Notes under the pieces: model-generated
What the model was told of the DNA's origin: nothing
Database searches by the model: none
Seen by the model: only the letters and a program-made list of their open reading frames with translations
Shown: positions 1 through 11,069 of the stretch, one piece after another
How positions within the stretch are numbered: the stretch's first letter is position 1
Layout of the letters: the number at the start of each line of letters is the position of its first letter
Assembly: GCA_036873755.1 (NCBI GenBank)
Contig: JAVTVY010045590.1
Coordinates: forward strand, 62,001 to 126,000
Origin: Hanleya hanleyi
Lineage: Eukaryota; Mollusca; Polyplacophora; Lepidopleurida; Hanleyidae
Length of the DNA: 64,000 bases
Direction: 5' to 3'
Program-made: the position numbers and the translations under genes

Positions 1-352
1 GTGTATCGAATCATTTTGTATCCGTAAACACATTATTTAGATATGATATCCTAATTATTCGCAGATAGACCTTCTGCTGACGTCTGCAAAGATGCTCGTA
101 CATTGCAACCTAGCTGTTACACCAACTCCCGTGTTCAATTGTCTACCAAGAGCTTGTGAACATGGTGTCACATCACAGATTCAACATTTGGTGAAATGAC
201 ATCTGCTCAATTTCCGAGTTCTACGTATACTGAGAACTGATTATCAAGTTCTATCAAAGTCAGTCAATGTGAACCAATATGGTAAAGTATTACGTGATAT
301 CCGAGATTACTGAGATTGTATGAAAATATGACTTGTCGTGTCACCAGACATT
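1..352. other. 3' flank of GPCR copy 1, non-coding
   Basis: No gene is visible. From about position 61 the sequence matches the 3' flank of GPCR copy 3 (from about 24543), with small indels, and the last 130 bases also match the flanks of copies 2 and 4 (about 20830 and 44750). It is the left edge of the segmental duplication. Confidence 0.6.
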
Positions 353-1115
353 TCACATCGCTTTACGTGCAGAAAGGCAGCAAAATCGTTTACGATAACT
401 CCGACGAAAATCCTCTGAGAGGAAAGCGTAGAGGATTGGATTCAGGCAACTGTTCAAATAAGCAAGGCAATTTGAAGCCAATTGCACAGCTATGAATTCT
501 ACTGTGGCTGGATTGTGACCAAAGTTCACAATCAAAAGGATGACCTGAATGGGTAGCCAACAAATTACAAATATGCCGACGACAACCACGACCATCCGTG
601 TGATCTTTCGGTTAGCTCTTTCTATAGGGCACATGCGCCCAACTGCCCAGGCTGCTCCGGGTAATGATGCAACTCTACGTAGCAGTCGTTTCAGTATGAG
701 TCCATACAGTACACAAAAAATCACCAGAGGAATGACAAATCCAAACGCAAAGAAGAAACCATGAAATATTTATAATTGACTACTTTGCACCACAAGACTC
801 CAAACGGCCAAACTGGAATGGTGTACGTCGTAGCCGTAAACGGAGCGTGAAGTACCGCGTAGTACCGCACCAAAGACATCAGAACAAGGGTGTAAACGCA
901 CACATACATCATATAATTGACTACTTTGCACCCAATAACTCCAAATCAGCCACTGCCAAACTCATAACAAGGATGTTCGTACTTCGTATAAGTTTGTCGG
1001 ATAACACAACCACTATCACTAAAAGGTTCCCGATCAGGCCGATGAGAACGATCACACCAAATACTACTGGAACAATAATACCTGATGTCCCTCTATTTGA
1101 ATAAATCGTCCTCAA
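353..1115 (-). pseudogene. Allatostatin-A/galanin receptor-like GPCR, copy 1 (rearranged pseudogene)
   Basis: Remnant of a single-exon class A peptide GPCR. Two in-frame blocks survive. TM1-TM2 (921-1115) contains GN of TM1 and LAVAD of TM2. TM5 end to the C-terminus (353-724) contains CWLP of TM6, NPILY of TM7 and a C-terminal CC motif. A piece encoding VRY in place of DRY lies between them. The normal start codon and N-terminus are deleted. TM2-TM3 and TM4-TM5 are missing, and a fragment from the ECL1/TM3 region (about 772-845) sits where TM4-TM5 should be. It shares the TM2-TM3 deletion with copy 2, so the two are sister copies or were homogenised by conversion. Non-functional. Confidence 0.85.
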
Positions 1116-2640
1116 ATTCAGTGCTGAACATAGAATACGTTGGTGATCCTTCTTATACTGTGTCTGTGTTTTGACGAAGGCAATGGAAATTGTTTGACAG
1201 TATTATAGAGAGAAGCAAGAATGACACGCTGAATATATATCATGTCGCTATGGTAATATATATACACCAAGGTTTGGCCTTTAAAGGTTCTTACAAATGG
1301 TCTCTACACACCATCATTTCTTGATGCTAAATTGTTGTAAGAGACATTTACTAGCGGTTCACTGTTTCTGGGAATAGTCGAAGTGTTTGAAATACGACCG
1401 AACCCTTCATTACCACGAATGTTTGGAAACGGTGAAGGTCGTGACCAGCTGATCAATGACGTCAGAGTCTGATTACGATAGTTAGTAGCGAGCAATCGTA
1501 CCGAATTTTCCAATTTCGAAATCAGAGTCTTCCAGTCCTGATTACAATGTTGTTACCAAAACTCTGATATATATACTCTGATACCCATAGATATATAGCT
1601 GAGAATTAGAGCGTAAATGAATATTTAGAAATCTTGATACTTTCGTGGTAGAAATGAAGGTGCACCAGCCAAGCAGTATCTGTGGAAAAGAAACAAAACA
1701 AATTTATTTCATATAAACTAATTATGTGATGTACCGTAGTCATCACTGTCACAGATAGTGGTATACGCATCAAATCGCTTAGGCCAGGAAGGGTTAAACA
1801 GCCAGTTTCTCTGCATGTTTTCATGCAAAGTACGCACTGGGGTATTTGGTAGAACCTTTAATATAATTCCTGAAAGGCGAATGACAAACACCAACATCGA
1901 TCTCCAGACGCGTCGAGAGGTCTTGTAATATGCGCTATTTAAAAAATTATACTATTTCGCATTGTTGATATTAATTCCAGTCTCTAGAGGCACCATATAT
2001 CATGCAATATTGATTGAGTATTATTACTTTGAGAACGCACTGTCGACTCAAAAAATTCTCGATGTCCAGCAGTTGAAATGAATGTCAACGTATAGTATTC
2101 CACTTTACCGACAGGGTGATGAACTAAATCGGAAAAGCTGGAAATTTGATAGGAGACAGACTAGAATTTATTGGTCACCAGCTTTGGCGTATTTCCTCCA
2201 GTGCTACTTGACCGATTAAAACATCCAATAATAATTTATACTAAGTAATGGTAATTAATAAAATTGTCGCGTTGTCGTCGTCGATTTCCACTGAAAGGTA
2301 TTCACGCCCTATATATATTACTTCACGGAGGAAGGATAGCTTGAAAGAAAGAAAAAAAAAAACAGTGCATTGAGATCCAACCTAACCCTGTCGTTTCATT
2401 ATAAAAATTGTAAAGATTACAATGCGGAGGCCATGGGCATATAGCGGCTACATGGTGCTCAGTAGTATAAAAACGGGAAATTCTGTCGTAAAAAGGAGGG
2501 TGAAAGTGATAATGTCACGGATGACGCCTCGTCCGAGTCGAAGGTGACATCCGGCGGCGTCACTTCCAGTGCGGGGGCATTTTCGGGTCAAAAGTTCACT
2601 TCCGGGTCAAAGGTCACGTCCGGTCACGAACCGTCGAATT
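1116..2640. repeat. GPCR 5' flank, duplicated non-coding sequence
   Basis: No coding potential is convincing. Positions 1120-2070 match 22400-23360 behind GPCR copy 2. Positions 2215-2640 match 26035-26460 behind copy 3, which lacks about 0.9 kb present here. It includes a short poly-A tract near 2350. Confidence 0.6.
2604..2616 (+). promoter_or_regulatory. DR1 nuclear-receptor-type motif
   Basis: GGGTCAAAGGTCA is a near-perfect direct repeat of AGGTCA spaced by one base, the HNF4/RXR-type consensus. Related GGTCA half-sites surround it. The paralogous block has two such copies at 26397 and 26415. Motif match only; function is not shown. Confidence 0.35.
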
Positions 2641-3199
2641 TATCTATACACCATGCAAACATATTGTGACTGGTAACCTTGATGTAGTGAGTGATAATGA
2701 TCTAAGATTACTCCTGATGAAGAGACCTAAATACAGAGAGCCGAGAAGAATAAATCTGAAGGCCGACCACAAGATAGTCCTGTCTCCATTGGAACAGTAC
2801 GTTATTGATTGGTCTAAGAGAGAAAAATTTGAACCTACAGTACTCGCTGATTGGCTGGACCTCACCAAGAGCAAGGTCGTTGAAACAATCCGCCATATTG
2901 ACGGAAGTACCCTTCCCCAAGCAAAACAAGTACTGAGAAACTTCAATTTGCAAGAAGTTCTAGCAAATCTCCAGAGAAAATTCGTCATTGTCCCAGCAGA
3001 CAAAGCTCCAAATAATATAATATTCATATGTAAATATTACTATTACCAGGTGCTGGTTAAAGAATTTAGTGTAAACATATCATCATCAAGTACGTCTACT
3101 TACTCTCAAACTCCATTTACTCTGGAAGATTTATTCAACAATCACAAAACGTTTCTCAAGGAAAGAGGTATTTGTCTTCCAACCGATGGTGATAAATAG
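2640..3199 (+). mobile_element. Penelope-like element fragment (N-terminal part of the reverse-transcriptase ORF)
   Basis: An open frame of about 177 codons (2666-3199) contains KYREPR and FVIVPADKAPNN, followed by a YYYQVLVKE segment and an NHKTFLKERGI segment. This order is typical of the region ahead of the catalytic core of Penelope-like reverse transcriptases. The catalytic motifs and the endonuclease domain are absent, so this is a truncated copy. A more decayed copy lies in the paralogous block at about 26460-26989, so the insertion predates the segmental duplication. The family call rests on remembered motifs, not on a search. Confidence 0.7.
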
Positions 3200-3459
3200 A
3201 ACTTCGCTGTGTCAAAGGCCACTTTCGGTCACCTGACGTGATGTCACAAATGTCCATGGTAACCCAGATGCCTTTCTCCATGTCAGAACAAGTACCGGTA
3301 AGGGTTTTTCTGGGGAATAAACGAATCTGAACACTTCTGAACATTTCGGAGTATCGGGTACCCCCAGGCGAGGTTCGGATTCTGGCAGTTCCAGGTATAA
3401 ATTTCGCAAATGTATGATGGCCGAGAGGGGCCATCGCGTCTTTCATTTCTAATTTAGCG

Positions 3460-3590
3460 CGATGAAGCGATGGAGCTATGCGATGGAACGATGGAGCTAT
3501 GCGATGCGCGATGGAGCTATGCGATGGGGCTATGCGATGGAGCTGTGCGATGGAGCTATGCGATGGAGCTATGCGATGAAAAGTCATTGC
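3460..3590 (+). repeat. 13-bp tandem array, left end of unit 1
   Basis: Short tandem run of GATGGAGCTATGC with variants (GGGGC, GCGC). The same array, in inverted or direct orientation, caps every unit end of element A. Its length varies strongly: about 0.13 kb here, 0.43 kb at 10200, 0.36 kb at 10700 and 0.72 kb at 17670. Confidence 0.9.
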
Positions 3591-3599
3591 GCATGTTCG

Positions 3600-6480
3600 T
3601 TAAAAAACGAGGCTGAGTTGGACGCCATTATTCAACATTCAACGAGGAAGTAAAGCTCTATTTGTTGTGCCTGATTTGGTGTTTCTCACAAGTTTTAATT
3701 TAAATATTCGCCGTCAAACAAATGATGATTTTCGGAAGTACCGGTATATATAATTTAAATAATAACTATATACATGAACGTCACAGGACCTACTAAGTAG
3801 GGTAGGCATTAGGACTCCGACGCGAACTGAGCTCTTGGAAATCTCCACCCCCAGTTGGAATCTTGCCTAGATTAAAATGGGCACTGCCCAAGTCAGAATC
3901 AGCAGTGATTTTCATCAAAAATCACCAGAAATTTTCATCAAAAGTAGGTCAGCTCAGAACGTGTTGGTAACAGTCCCCTAATGCACCTTCATGCCAAAAA
4001 TCAAGGTTCTAATGCCAACGGTTCTCCTTATTTTGCCGACGAAAGGATTCATATGGACTGATGACTGACTGACTGGCTCATTACCGGACAATTTGCAATC
4101 TGTAGCCTACTTCGTAGGAATAATTTCAATCGAAAGGTATATTAAGCTTTGACCATGTCAAGAACACAGATATTTTATATTTGTTGGGAAGCCGAACACA
4201 GAGCCAGATTTTGAATGTGAATGAGCAAGGATGATGCTTATTGGAAAGTAAAATCTGCATTCAATATATAGATATAATACCGTATAGGTTTATTTTTGCT
4301 TTTGCTTTAGTCTAGCGGTTTTTCCGCTGCCTTGTTTTTTTTGTGTCGTGTTTGTTTTGTTTTTTTTCGTTTTTTATTTTCGCTGAAAATATTGGGGAGG
4401 GGGGGGGGCGCATTGCCCTCCGCTACCCCCTCTTCCGCCGTCCCTGCCTCGCCTACCGTGACGCTGTTTCGCAGTGAACTTAGTAACGAAAGGAGGAGAA
4501 AGAGAAGGGCTAAAAGTAGGCAGCTACCGGTCAAGCAGAATTATAGGCATATACAACCCAAACAGAAGAATGAGCTGTTGAAAACTGCATCATGCCACAA
4601 AAAATACATTCATGCTGCTATCTATGGAAGACGGATGCGGTCATCGTAATGGCGTATTGTCGCCCTCTGAATCGGAGAAAACTTAAGCTTACTATACAGG
4701 GTGCCAATGGCCGACAGAGGAAACCAAAATGAGCCATTGCGACAATACGCCAAAGCTACCGTTATCGTGTATGTATTTAAAACTGTACAGGTAATAATTA
4801 ACCAGTTATTTAATGATAAAACGAAATGGTTATTTTGACGGAGGGACCCTAGTAGTATAGTCACAGCATATAGACTCCCATTTTGCCGGCGGAGATAACT
4901 CTTTGGGGCGCCAGGGGCGTTATTGGGGCGGGTTGTGGAGGTCAAGTGCACTATAGTTCCGACAGGTGGCGCCACATGACACATGACTTTTGATCTCGAA
5001 TTCTTCCGCGGTGATGCGGTCTGGCGGTGATGCGATCAAAAAAGCTGCGAAAGTAGTCCCATGTCAACCAATTGACTTCCAATGTTAATGTATAGGCCCT
5101 ATGGGTAATGCCTAAAAAGAATATGGGAATAGACGTTTTGAGACCGAGGTGGACCCCTAGTGGCCGATTGGGTCGAGTGAGGTTTCAAAGTGAAGCCCTC
5201 CTCCAGGGCTATCAAGTCATGGATGGTTGCATGTAGAAATTTCTCCTGAAAAAATATATAAAAAGCGAAACACTGACTTTACCCCTACAATAGGGGAAAA
5301 CCACTATCAACCCTATTCAAAAGAGCTAATATCGGTTTCCGGGCTTATCGGGGCCTGCCTATCAAGTCATGGGTGGGTACATGTTTTCACAGAAAAAAAA
5401 TATAAAAAGCGAAACACGGACTTTACCTCTACAATAGGGGCCTGATTCGCACATTTGCATCTATACGGGAAAATGCCTGTATGGGGGGGGGGGTCATTTT
5501 TGATTTTACTATGGGTTGTTTGGTCTTGTTTTCTTCGTCTCGCCACGAAAAACACGATGGGAGGGGTCTCCTAGTTAAGCGGTGAAATTTTCCGAAAAGT
5601 TCACGGAGGTCGGGATAGGCCCATAGGCCCATACTGGCTCAGGGGGATAGGTCCATATTGGGAAATTCACACATGTTCATTGCGATATGGGTTGTTTGGT
5701 CTTGTTTTTCTCGTCTCGCCACGCAGAACACGATGGGAGGGGTCTCGAAGTTAAGCGGTGAATTTTTTTGAAAACGTCACTGTGCGCATGCGTAGTGGGT
5801 AAATAGCGATGGGTGGACGTTTTGGGGTTTAGGTGAGCCCCTAGTGGTCCCATGGTGTCGTATGAGGTCTTATTTTTAAGCTCTCGTGGAGGAGCATCCG
5901 ACTGGGCTAACGTATCGTCCGTTTTCAATATTCTGCACATGCGCAGTCTGGCCGTAGTATAGAAAGCAGACATTTTTGGGGTGCATAGGGGTGTGTTTGG
6001 GGTAGAGATGGCACACTATTGGTCCGGATGTGTCGTGAGAGGTGTCATCTTGTAGCCCTCGTGGTGCAGACCCCGATTTGAGGGATGTCCATGTCATCTG
6101 TGACGTCATCGGTGACGTCATCAGTACGAGTAGTAGCCAAAGTGGACAGTTTGGGGGTGCGAAGGAAGGTATTTGGTGTAGAGATGGACCATCCATATCT
6201 GTCATGCATCCTACCATATATTTGCTGTATTATACCATATCTGTCCTGAATCATACCATATCTATGCTGTATTATACCATATCTGTCCTGTATTGTACCA
6301 TATATGTCCTGTATTATAAAATATATGTCCTGAATTATACCATATCTGTCCTGTATGTATTATACAATGATGAGGGACACGTGTTCATTCATATATCTAC
6401 AGACACCACCACCACCACCACCACCGAGCGTTGACGCCCGTCAACGCCCGGTGGTGGTGGTAACTCCCGTGGGGCGGAGC
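3600..6480. repeat. Left arm of element A unit 1
   Basis: Non-coding arm whose reverse complement recurs at about 6880-10190. Recognisable modules in order: T-rich and G-rich tract (4300-4420), a module with CCGCGGTGATGCGG (about 5010), CRE pair TGACGTCA at 6101 and 6113, and a run of roughly 21-bp AT-rich repeats (ACCATATCTGTCCTGTATTAT type, 6205-6355). The open frames here are by-products of the repeats. Confidence 0.8.
6399..6456. repeat. Local hairpin at the inner arm
   Basis: An ACC-repeat run and its inverse GGT run enclose GCGTTGACGCCCGTCAACGC, giving a strong stem-loop. The GGGCGTT word also occurs as a cluster in front of the zinc-finger genes at 56230-56320 and 62880-63060, which links element A to the coding elements. 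Confidence 0.6.
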
Positions 6481-6599
6481 TCGGCAATTTTACATCCGGA
6501 ACCTTGTCAACATCCGGGTTTCCCAGTGGGTTTTTTTCGTCGTTCCTCCGTCTTCCATGTGGGTACTGTGGTTTTACATCCGAGTCATCTTACATCCGC

Positions 6600-6740
6600 G
6601 GTTTTCCATGTTTACTGTCATGTGACCGCAACCGGAAGTTGTCATAAGACAGATGGCGCCCTGTCGGAATAAGTAGGACAATATCGGTGCGCCACCTGTC
6701 TTGTCTCAACTTCCGGTTCCGGTCACGTGACAATAAATTG
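6600..6740. other. Centre of the unit 1 palindrome with ETS and E-box motifs
   Basis: The turn between the two arms holds ACCGGAAGTT (6631-6640) and its inverse AACTTCCGGT (6708-6717), plus TCACGTGA (6723-6730). This is a symmetric arrangement of ETS-type and CACGTG motifs. The same block recurs at about 14065-14205 in unit 2. No gene is seen on either side. Confidence 0.4.
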
Positions 6741-6879
6741 AAAAAACCCGGATGTAAGATGAGGACCCGGATGTAAAACCACAGTACCCGCATGGAAGAC
6801 GGAGGAACGACGGGAAAAACCCACTGGGAAACCCGGATGTTGACAAGGTCCCGGTTGTAAAATTGCCGAGCTCCGCCCC

Positions 6880-9800
6880 ACGGCAGTTGGTGGTGGTGTC
6901 TGGAGATATAGGAATGAACACGTGTCCTTCATCATTTTATAATACATGACAAATATTGTAAACACAGGGCAGATATGGTATAATACAGCACAGATATGGT
7001 ATAATACAGCAAGGATATGGTATAATGCATGACAGATATGGATGGTCCATCTCTACATCAAATACCTTCCTTCACACCCCCAAATTGTCCACTTTGGCTC
7101 AGATGAGATGGACATCCCTCAAATCGGGGTCTGCATCACGAGGGCTACAAGATGACACATCCCACGACACATTCGGACCAACAGTGGTCCATCTCTACCC
7201 CAAACACACCCCCACGCACCCCCAAAATGACCACTTTACTTACTACATCCAACTGCGCATGCGCAGATTGACGCGATTTGCTATAAAAAATAGGCCATTC
7301 TGACTCTACCCCACAAAAGCTTCACTTTGACACCTCCACGACCCATTTGGACCAATAGTGTGCCATCTCTATCCCAAACACACCCCTACGCACCCCCAAA
7401 ATGTCTGCTTTCTATACTACGGCCAGACTGCGCATGCGCTGAATATTGAAAACGGACGATACGTTAGTCCACCGCTTAACTTCGAGACCCCTCCCTTCGT
7501 GTTTTTCGTGGCGAGACGAAGAAAACAAGACCAAGCAACCCATAGTAAAATATATAAAAAAATGACCACCCCATACCCCATACAGGCATTTTCCCGTATA
7601 GATGCAAATGTGCGAATCAAGCCCCTGTTGTAGAGGTAAAGTCCGTGTTTCACTTTTTATAAAAAAAATTCTGTGAAAACATCCATGACTTCATAGGCAG
7701 GCCCCGATAAGCCCGGAAAACGATATTAGCTCTTTTGAATAGGGTTGATAGTGGTTTTCCCCTATTGTAGGGGTAAAGTCAGTGTTTCGCATTTTATATA
7801 TTTTTTCTGGAGAAACTTTTACATGCAATCACCCATGACTTGATAGCCATGGAGGAGGGCTTCACTTTGACACCTCACTCGGCCCAATCGGTCCACTAGG
7901 GGTCCACCTCGGTCTACTCCCATACTCTTTTTAGGCATTCCCCGTATACATTAACATAGGAAGTTACTTGGTTGACAGGGGACTATTTTCGTAGCTTTTT
8001 TGATCGCATAACCGCCAGACAGAATCACCGCGGAAGAATTCGAGGTCAAAAGTCATGTGACCTAGTGCACTTGAATTCCACAACCCGCCCCAATAACTCC
8101 CCCTGGCGCCCCAAAGAGTTATCTCCCCCGGCAAAATGGGAGTCTATATGCGGTGACTATACTACTAAGGCCCCTCCGTCAAAATAACCATTTCGTTTTA
8201 TCATTAAATAACTGGTTAATTATTACCTGTACAGTTTTAAATACATACATGTAAATATATCATCTTGATTATGGGCCTGCAAGTCATAACCATTTAACCC
8301 TAAATAAAGTAATACTCATTTGTATATAATGTATAATACATAATGACCCCCTCCTGCCCACCCACCGTCCCCACATCCATATTGTATACATGTAGTCATG
8401 TTTCATGTTACATTCTTCGGAGACGAGTGAAGTTTAGAAGCCAAAGACGCCATACTTAGTGCCGCATGCAATCAAACTCAGTCAAAACACCAGAGCTAGA
8501 TACGGTACATGAATAGTTTATCTCCACTGCTCTGGGCCCCTAAACTATACAACCTCCCATTCTTCGAAAAGATTCCATGACTCTGGAGTCACATTTTCGA
8601 AAATGAAAGTGACGGAAATAAAGACCATTGTCGTCTTTTTGTTTTTGAATGCCCAATAGTCTTTCGAGAACCATCTCTAGATACAGTCAGACCCTATTCG
8701 TCTGATAAAGTCTGAAAAGTATGGATTATAAACTGATGACATACTATAATCATTGTGATGATGAAGCTTTCGCATCTGCGCAAAAGACGAACCGGAAGAC
8801 GACAATGCGCCAACTGTTGTCGTGTTGCCGTTATGTCGCCCCCGCCAATGCGACATTGCGCCAATACGACAACAGGCATTGTCGTGATGTCGCCTTTCAA
8901 AAATGCGCCATTGCGACAACACGACAACGGTTATCGTAATGGCGCCCCGCCAATGCGACAATGCGACAATACGACAACTAGGGCGCCATTGCGTCAACTG
9001 TACCGTTGTCGTGTTGTCGTGATGTCGTGTTGTCGCCTTTTGAAAATGCGCCAACACGACAACACGATAACGGCAGCTTTGGCGTATTGTCGCAATGGCG
9101 CATTTTGGTTTCCTCTGTCGGCCATTGGCGCCCTGTATAGTAAGCTTAAGTTTTCTCCGATTCAGGGGGCGACAATACGCCATTACGATGGCCGCATCTG
9201 TCTTCCATAGATAGCAGCATGAATGTATTTTTTTGTGGCATGATGCAGTTTTCAACAGCCCATTCTTCTGTTTGGGTTGTATATGCCTATAATTCTGCTT
9301 GACCGGTAGCTGCATGCCAATTTTTAGCCCTTCTCTTTCTCCTCCTTTCGTTATTGAGTTCACTGCGAAACAGCGTCACGGTAGGCGAGGCAGGGACGGC
9401 GGAAGAGGGGGGAGCGGAGGGCAATGCGCCCCCCCCCCCCTCCCCGATATTTCAGCGAATAAAAAACAGAAAAAACGACCAAACACGACACAAAAAAACA
9501 AGGCTGCGGAAAAACCACTAGAGAAAAGAAAAAGCAAAAATAAACCTATACGGTATTATATCTATATATTGAATGCAGATTTTACCTTCCAACAAGCATC
9601 ATCCTGGCTCATTCACATTCAAAATCTGGCTCTGTGTTCGGATTCCCAACAAATATAAAATATCTGTGTTCTTGACATGGTCAAAGCTTAATATACCTTT
9701 CGATTGAATTATTCCTACGAATTAGGCTACAGATGCCAAATTGTCCGGTAATGAGTCAGTCAGTCAGTCAGTCAACCCGAATACCTTCGTCGGCAAAATA

Positions 9801-10190
9801 AGGAGACCCGTTGACATTAGAACCTTGATTTTTGGCATGAAGGTGCATTAGGGGACTGTTACCAACACGTTCTGAGCTGACCTACTTTTGATGAAAATCA
9901 CTGCTGATTCTGACTTGGGCAGTGCCCATCTTAATATAGGCAGGATTTCAACTGGGGGTGGAGATTTCCAAGAACTCAGTTCGCGTCAGAGTTGTCCTGT
10001 GACGTTCATGTATATAGTTAATATTTAAATTATATATACCGGTACTTCCGAAAATCCTCATTTGTTTGACGGCGAATATTTAAAATAAAACTTGTGAGAA
10101 ACACCAAAACAGGCACAACAAATAGAGCTTTACTTCCTCGTTGAATGTTGAATAATGGCGTCCAACTCAGCCTTGTTTTTTAACGAACAT
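6880..10190. repeat. Right arm of element A unit 1
   Basis: Inverted copy of the left arm. It differs mainly by about 0.8 kb of extra sequence at about 8248-9058, which the left arm lacks at its matching point (about 4768). It contains two NRF1-like GCGCATGCGC palindromes (about 7255 and 7430). No coding sequence. Confidence 0.8.
8248..9058. repeat. Arm-specific insertion rich in CGACAAC words
   Basis: Present only in the right arm of each unit (again at about 15728-16525). Its last 300 bases are a degenerate array of CGACAACACGACAA, CCAATGCGACAAT and inverse words able to form many small stems. The start is AT-rich. Both units carry it, so it predates dimer formation. Confidence 0.6.
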
Positions 10191-10199
10191 GCGCAATGA

Positions 10200-10640
10200 C
10201 TTTTCATCGCATAGCTCCATCGCATAGCTCCATCGCATAGCCCCATCGCATAGCTCCATCACATAGCCCCATCGTATAGCTCCATCGCATAGCTCCATCG
10301 CATAGCTCCATCGCATAGCCCCATCGCATAGCTCCATCGCATAGCTCCATCGCTCCATCGCATAGCTCCATCGCGCATCGCATAGCTCCATCGCATAGCC
10401 TCATCGCGCATCGCATAGCGCGACTTTTTATCGCATAGCTCCATCGCTCCATCGCTCCATCGCATAGTTCCATCGCTCCATCGCATAGCTCCATCGCGCA
10501 TCGCATAGCTCCATCGCATAGCCTCATCGCGCATCGCAAGGCGCGACTTTTCATCGCACAGCTCCATCGCTCCATCGCATAGCTCCATCGCGCATCGCAT
10601 AGCTCCATCGTTCCATCGCATAGCTCCATCGCGTTAAATT
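10200..10640 (-). repeat. 13-bp tandem array, right end of unit 1
   Basis: About 33 copies of CATAGCTCCATCG (inverse of the left-end unit) with GCGCATCG interruptions and two longer CGCGACTTTTCATCG spacers. Since 13 is not a multiple of 3, all frames cycle through the same 13 residues, which produces long meaningless open frames. Confidence 0.9.
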
Positions 10641-10703
10641 AGAAATGAAAGACGCGATGGCCCCTCTCGGCCATCGCGTCTTTCATTTCTAATTTAGCGC
10701 GAT
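10633..10703. repeat. Unit-unit junction: single shared terminal hairpin
   Basis: Units 1 and 2 meet at a perfect inverted repeat built around GATGGCCCCTCTCGGCCATC, flanked on both sides by GCGTCTTTCATTTCTAATTT and its inverse. Only one copy of the terminal hairpin is present, and the outermost ATA found at both outside ends of the element is absent. Two independently inserted copies would carry two hairpins and a target duplication between them. Confidence 0.85.
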
Positions 10704-11060
10704 GAAGCGATGGAGCTATGCGATGGGACGATGGAGCTATGCGATGCGCGATGGAGCGATGGAGCTATGCGATGAAAAGTCGCGCTATGCGATGCGCGAT
10801 GAGGCTATGCGATGGAGCTATGCGATGCGCGATGGAGCTATGCGATGGGCTTATGCGATGGAGCTATGCGATGGAGCTATGCGATGGGGCTATGCGATGG
10901 AGCTATGCGATGGGGCTATGCGATGGAGCTATGCGATGGAGCTATGCGATGGGGCTATGCGATGGAGCTATGCGATGGGCTATGCGATGGAGCTGTGCGA
11001 TGGAGCTATGCGATGGGGCTATGCGATGGAGCTATGCGATGGAGCTATGCGATGAAAAGT
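10700..11060 (+). repeat. 13-bp tandem array, left end of unit 2
   Basis: About 27 copies of GATGGAGCTATGC with GGGGC and GCGC variants. This is the mirror image of the array that ends unit 1. Confidence 0.9.
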
Positions 11061-11069
11061 CATTGCGCA

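Noticed and set aside
549..764. Plus-strand frames opposite the GPCR copies (also 21,656 and 45,078)
   Set aside because: Antisense shadows of the conserved TM5-TM6 coding strand, present wherever the GPCR sequence is present.
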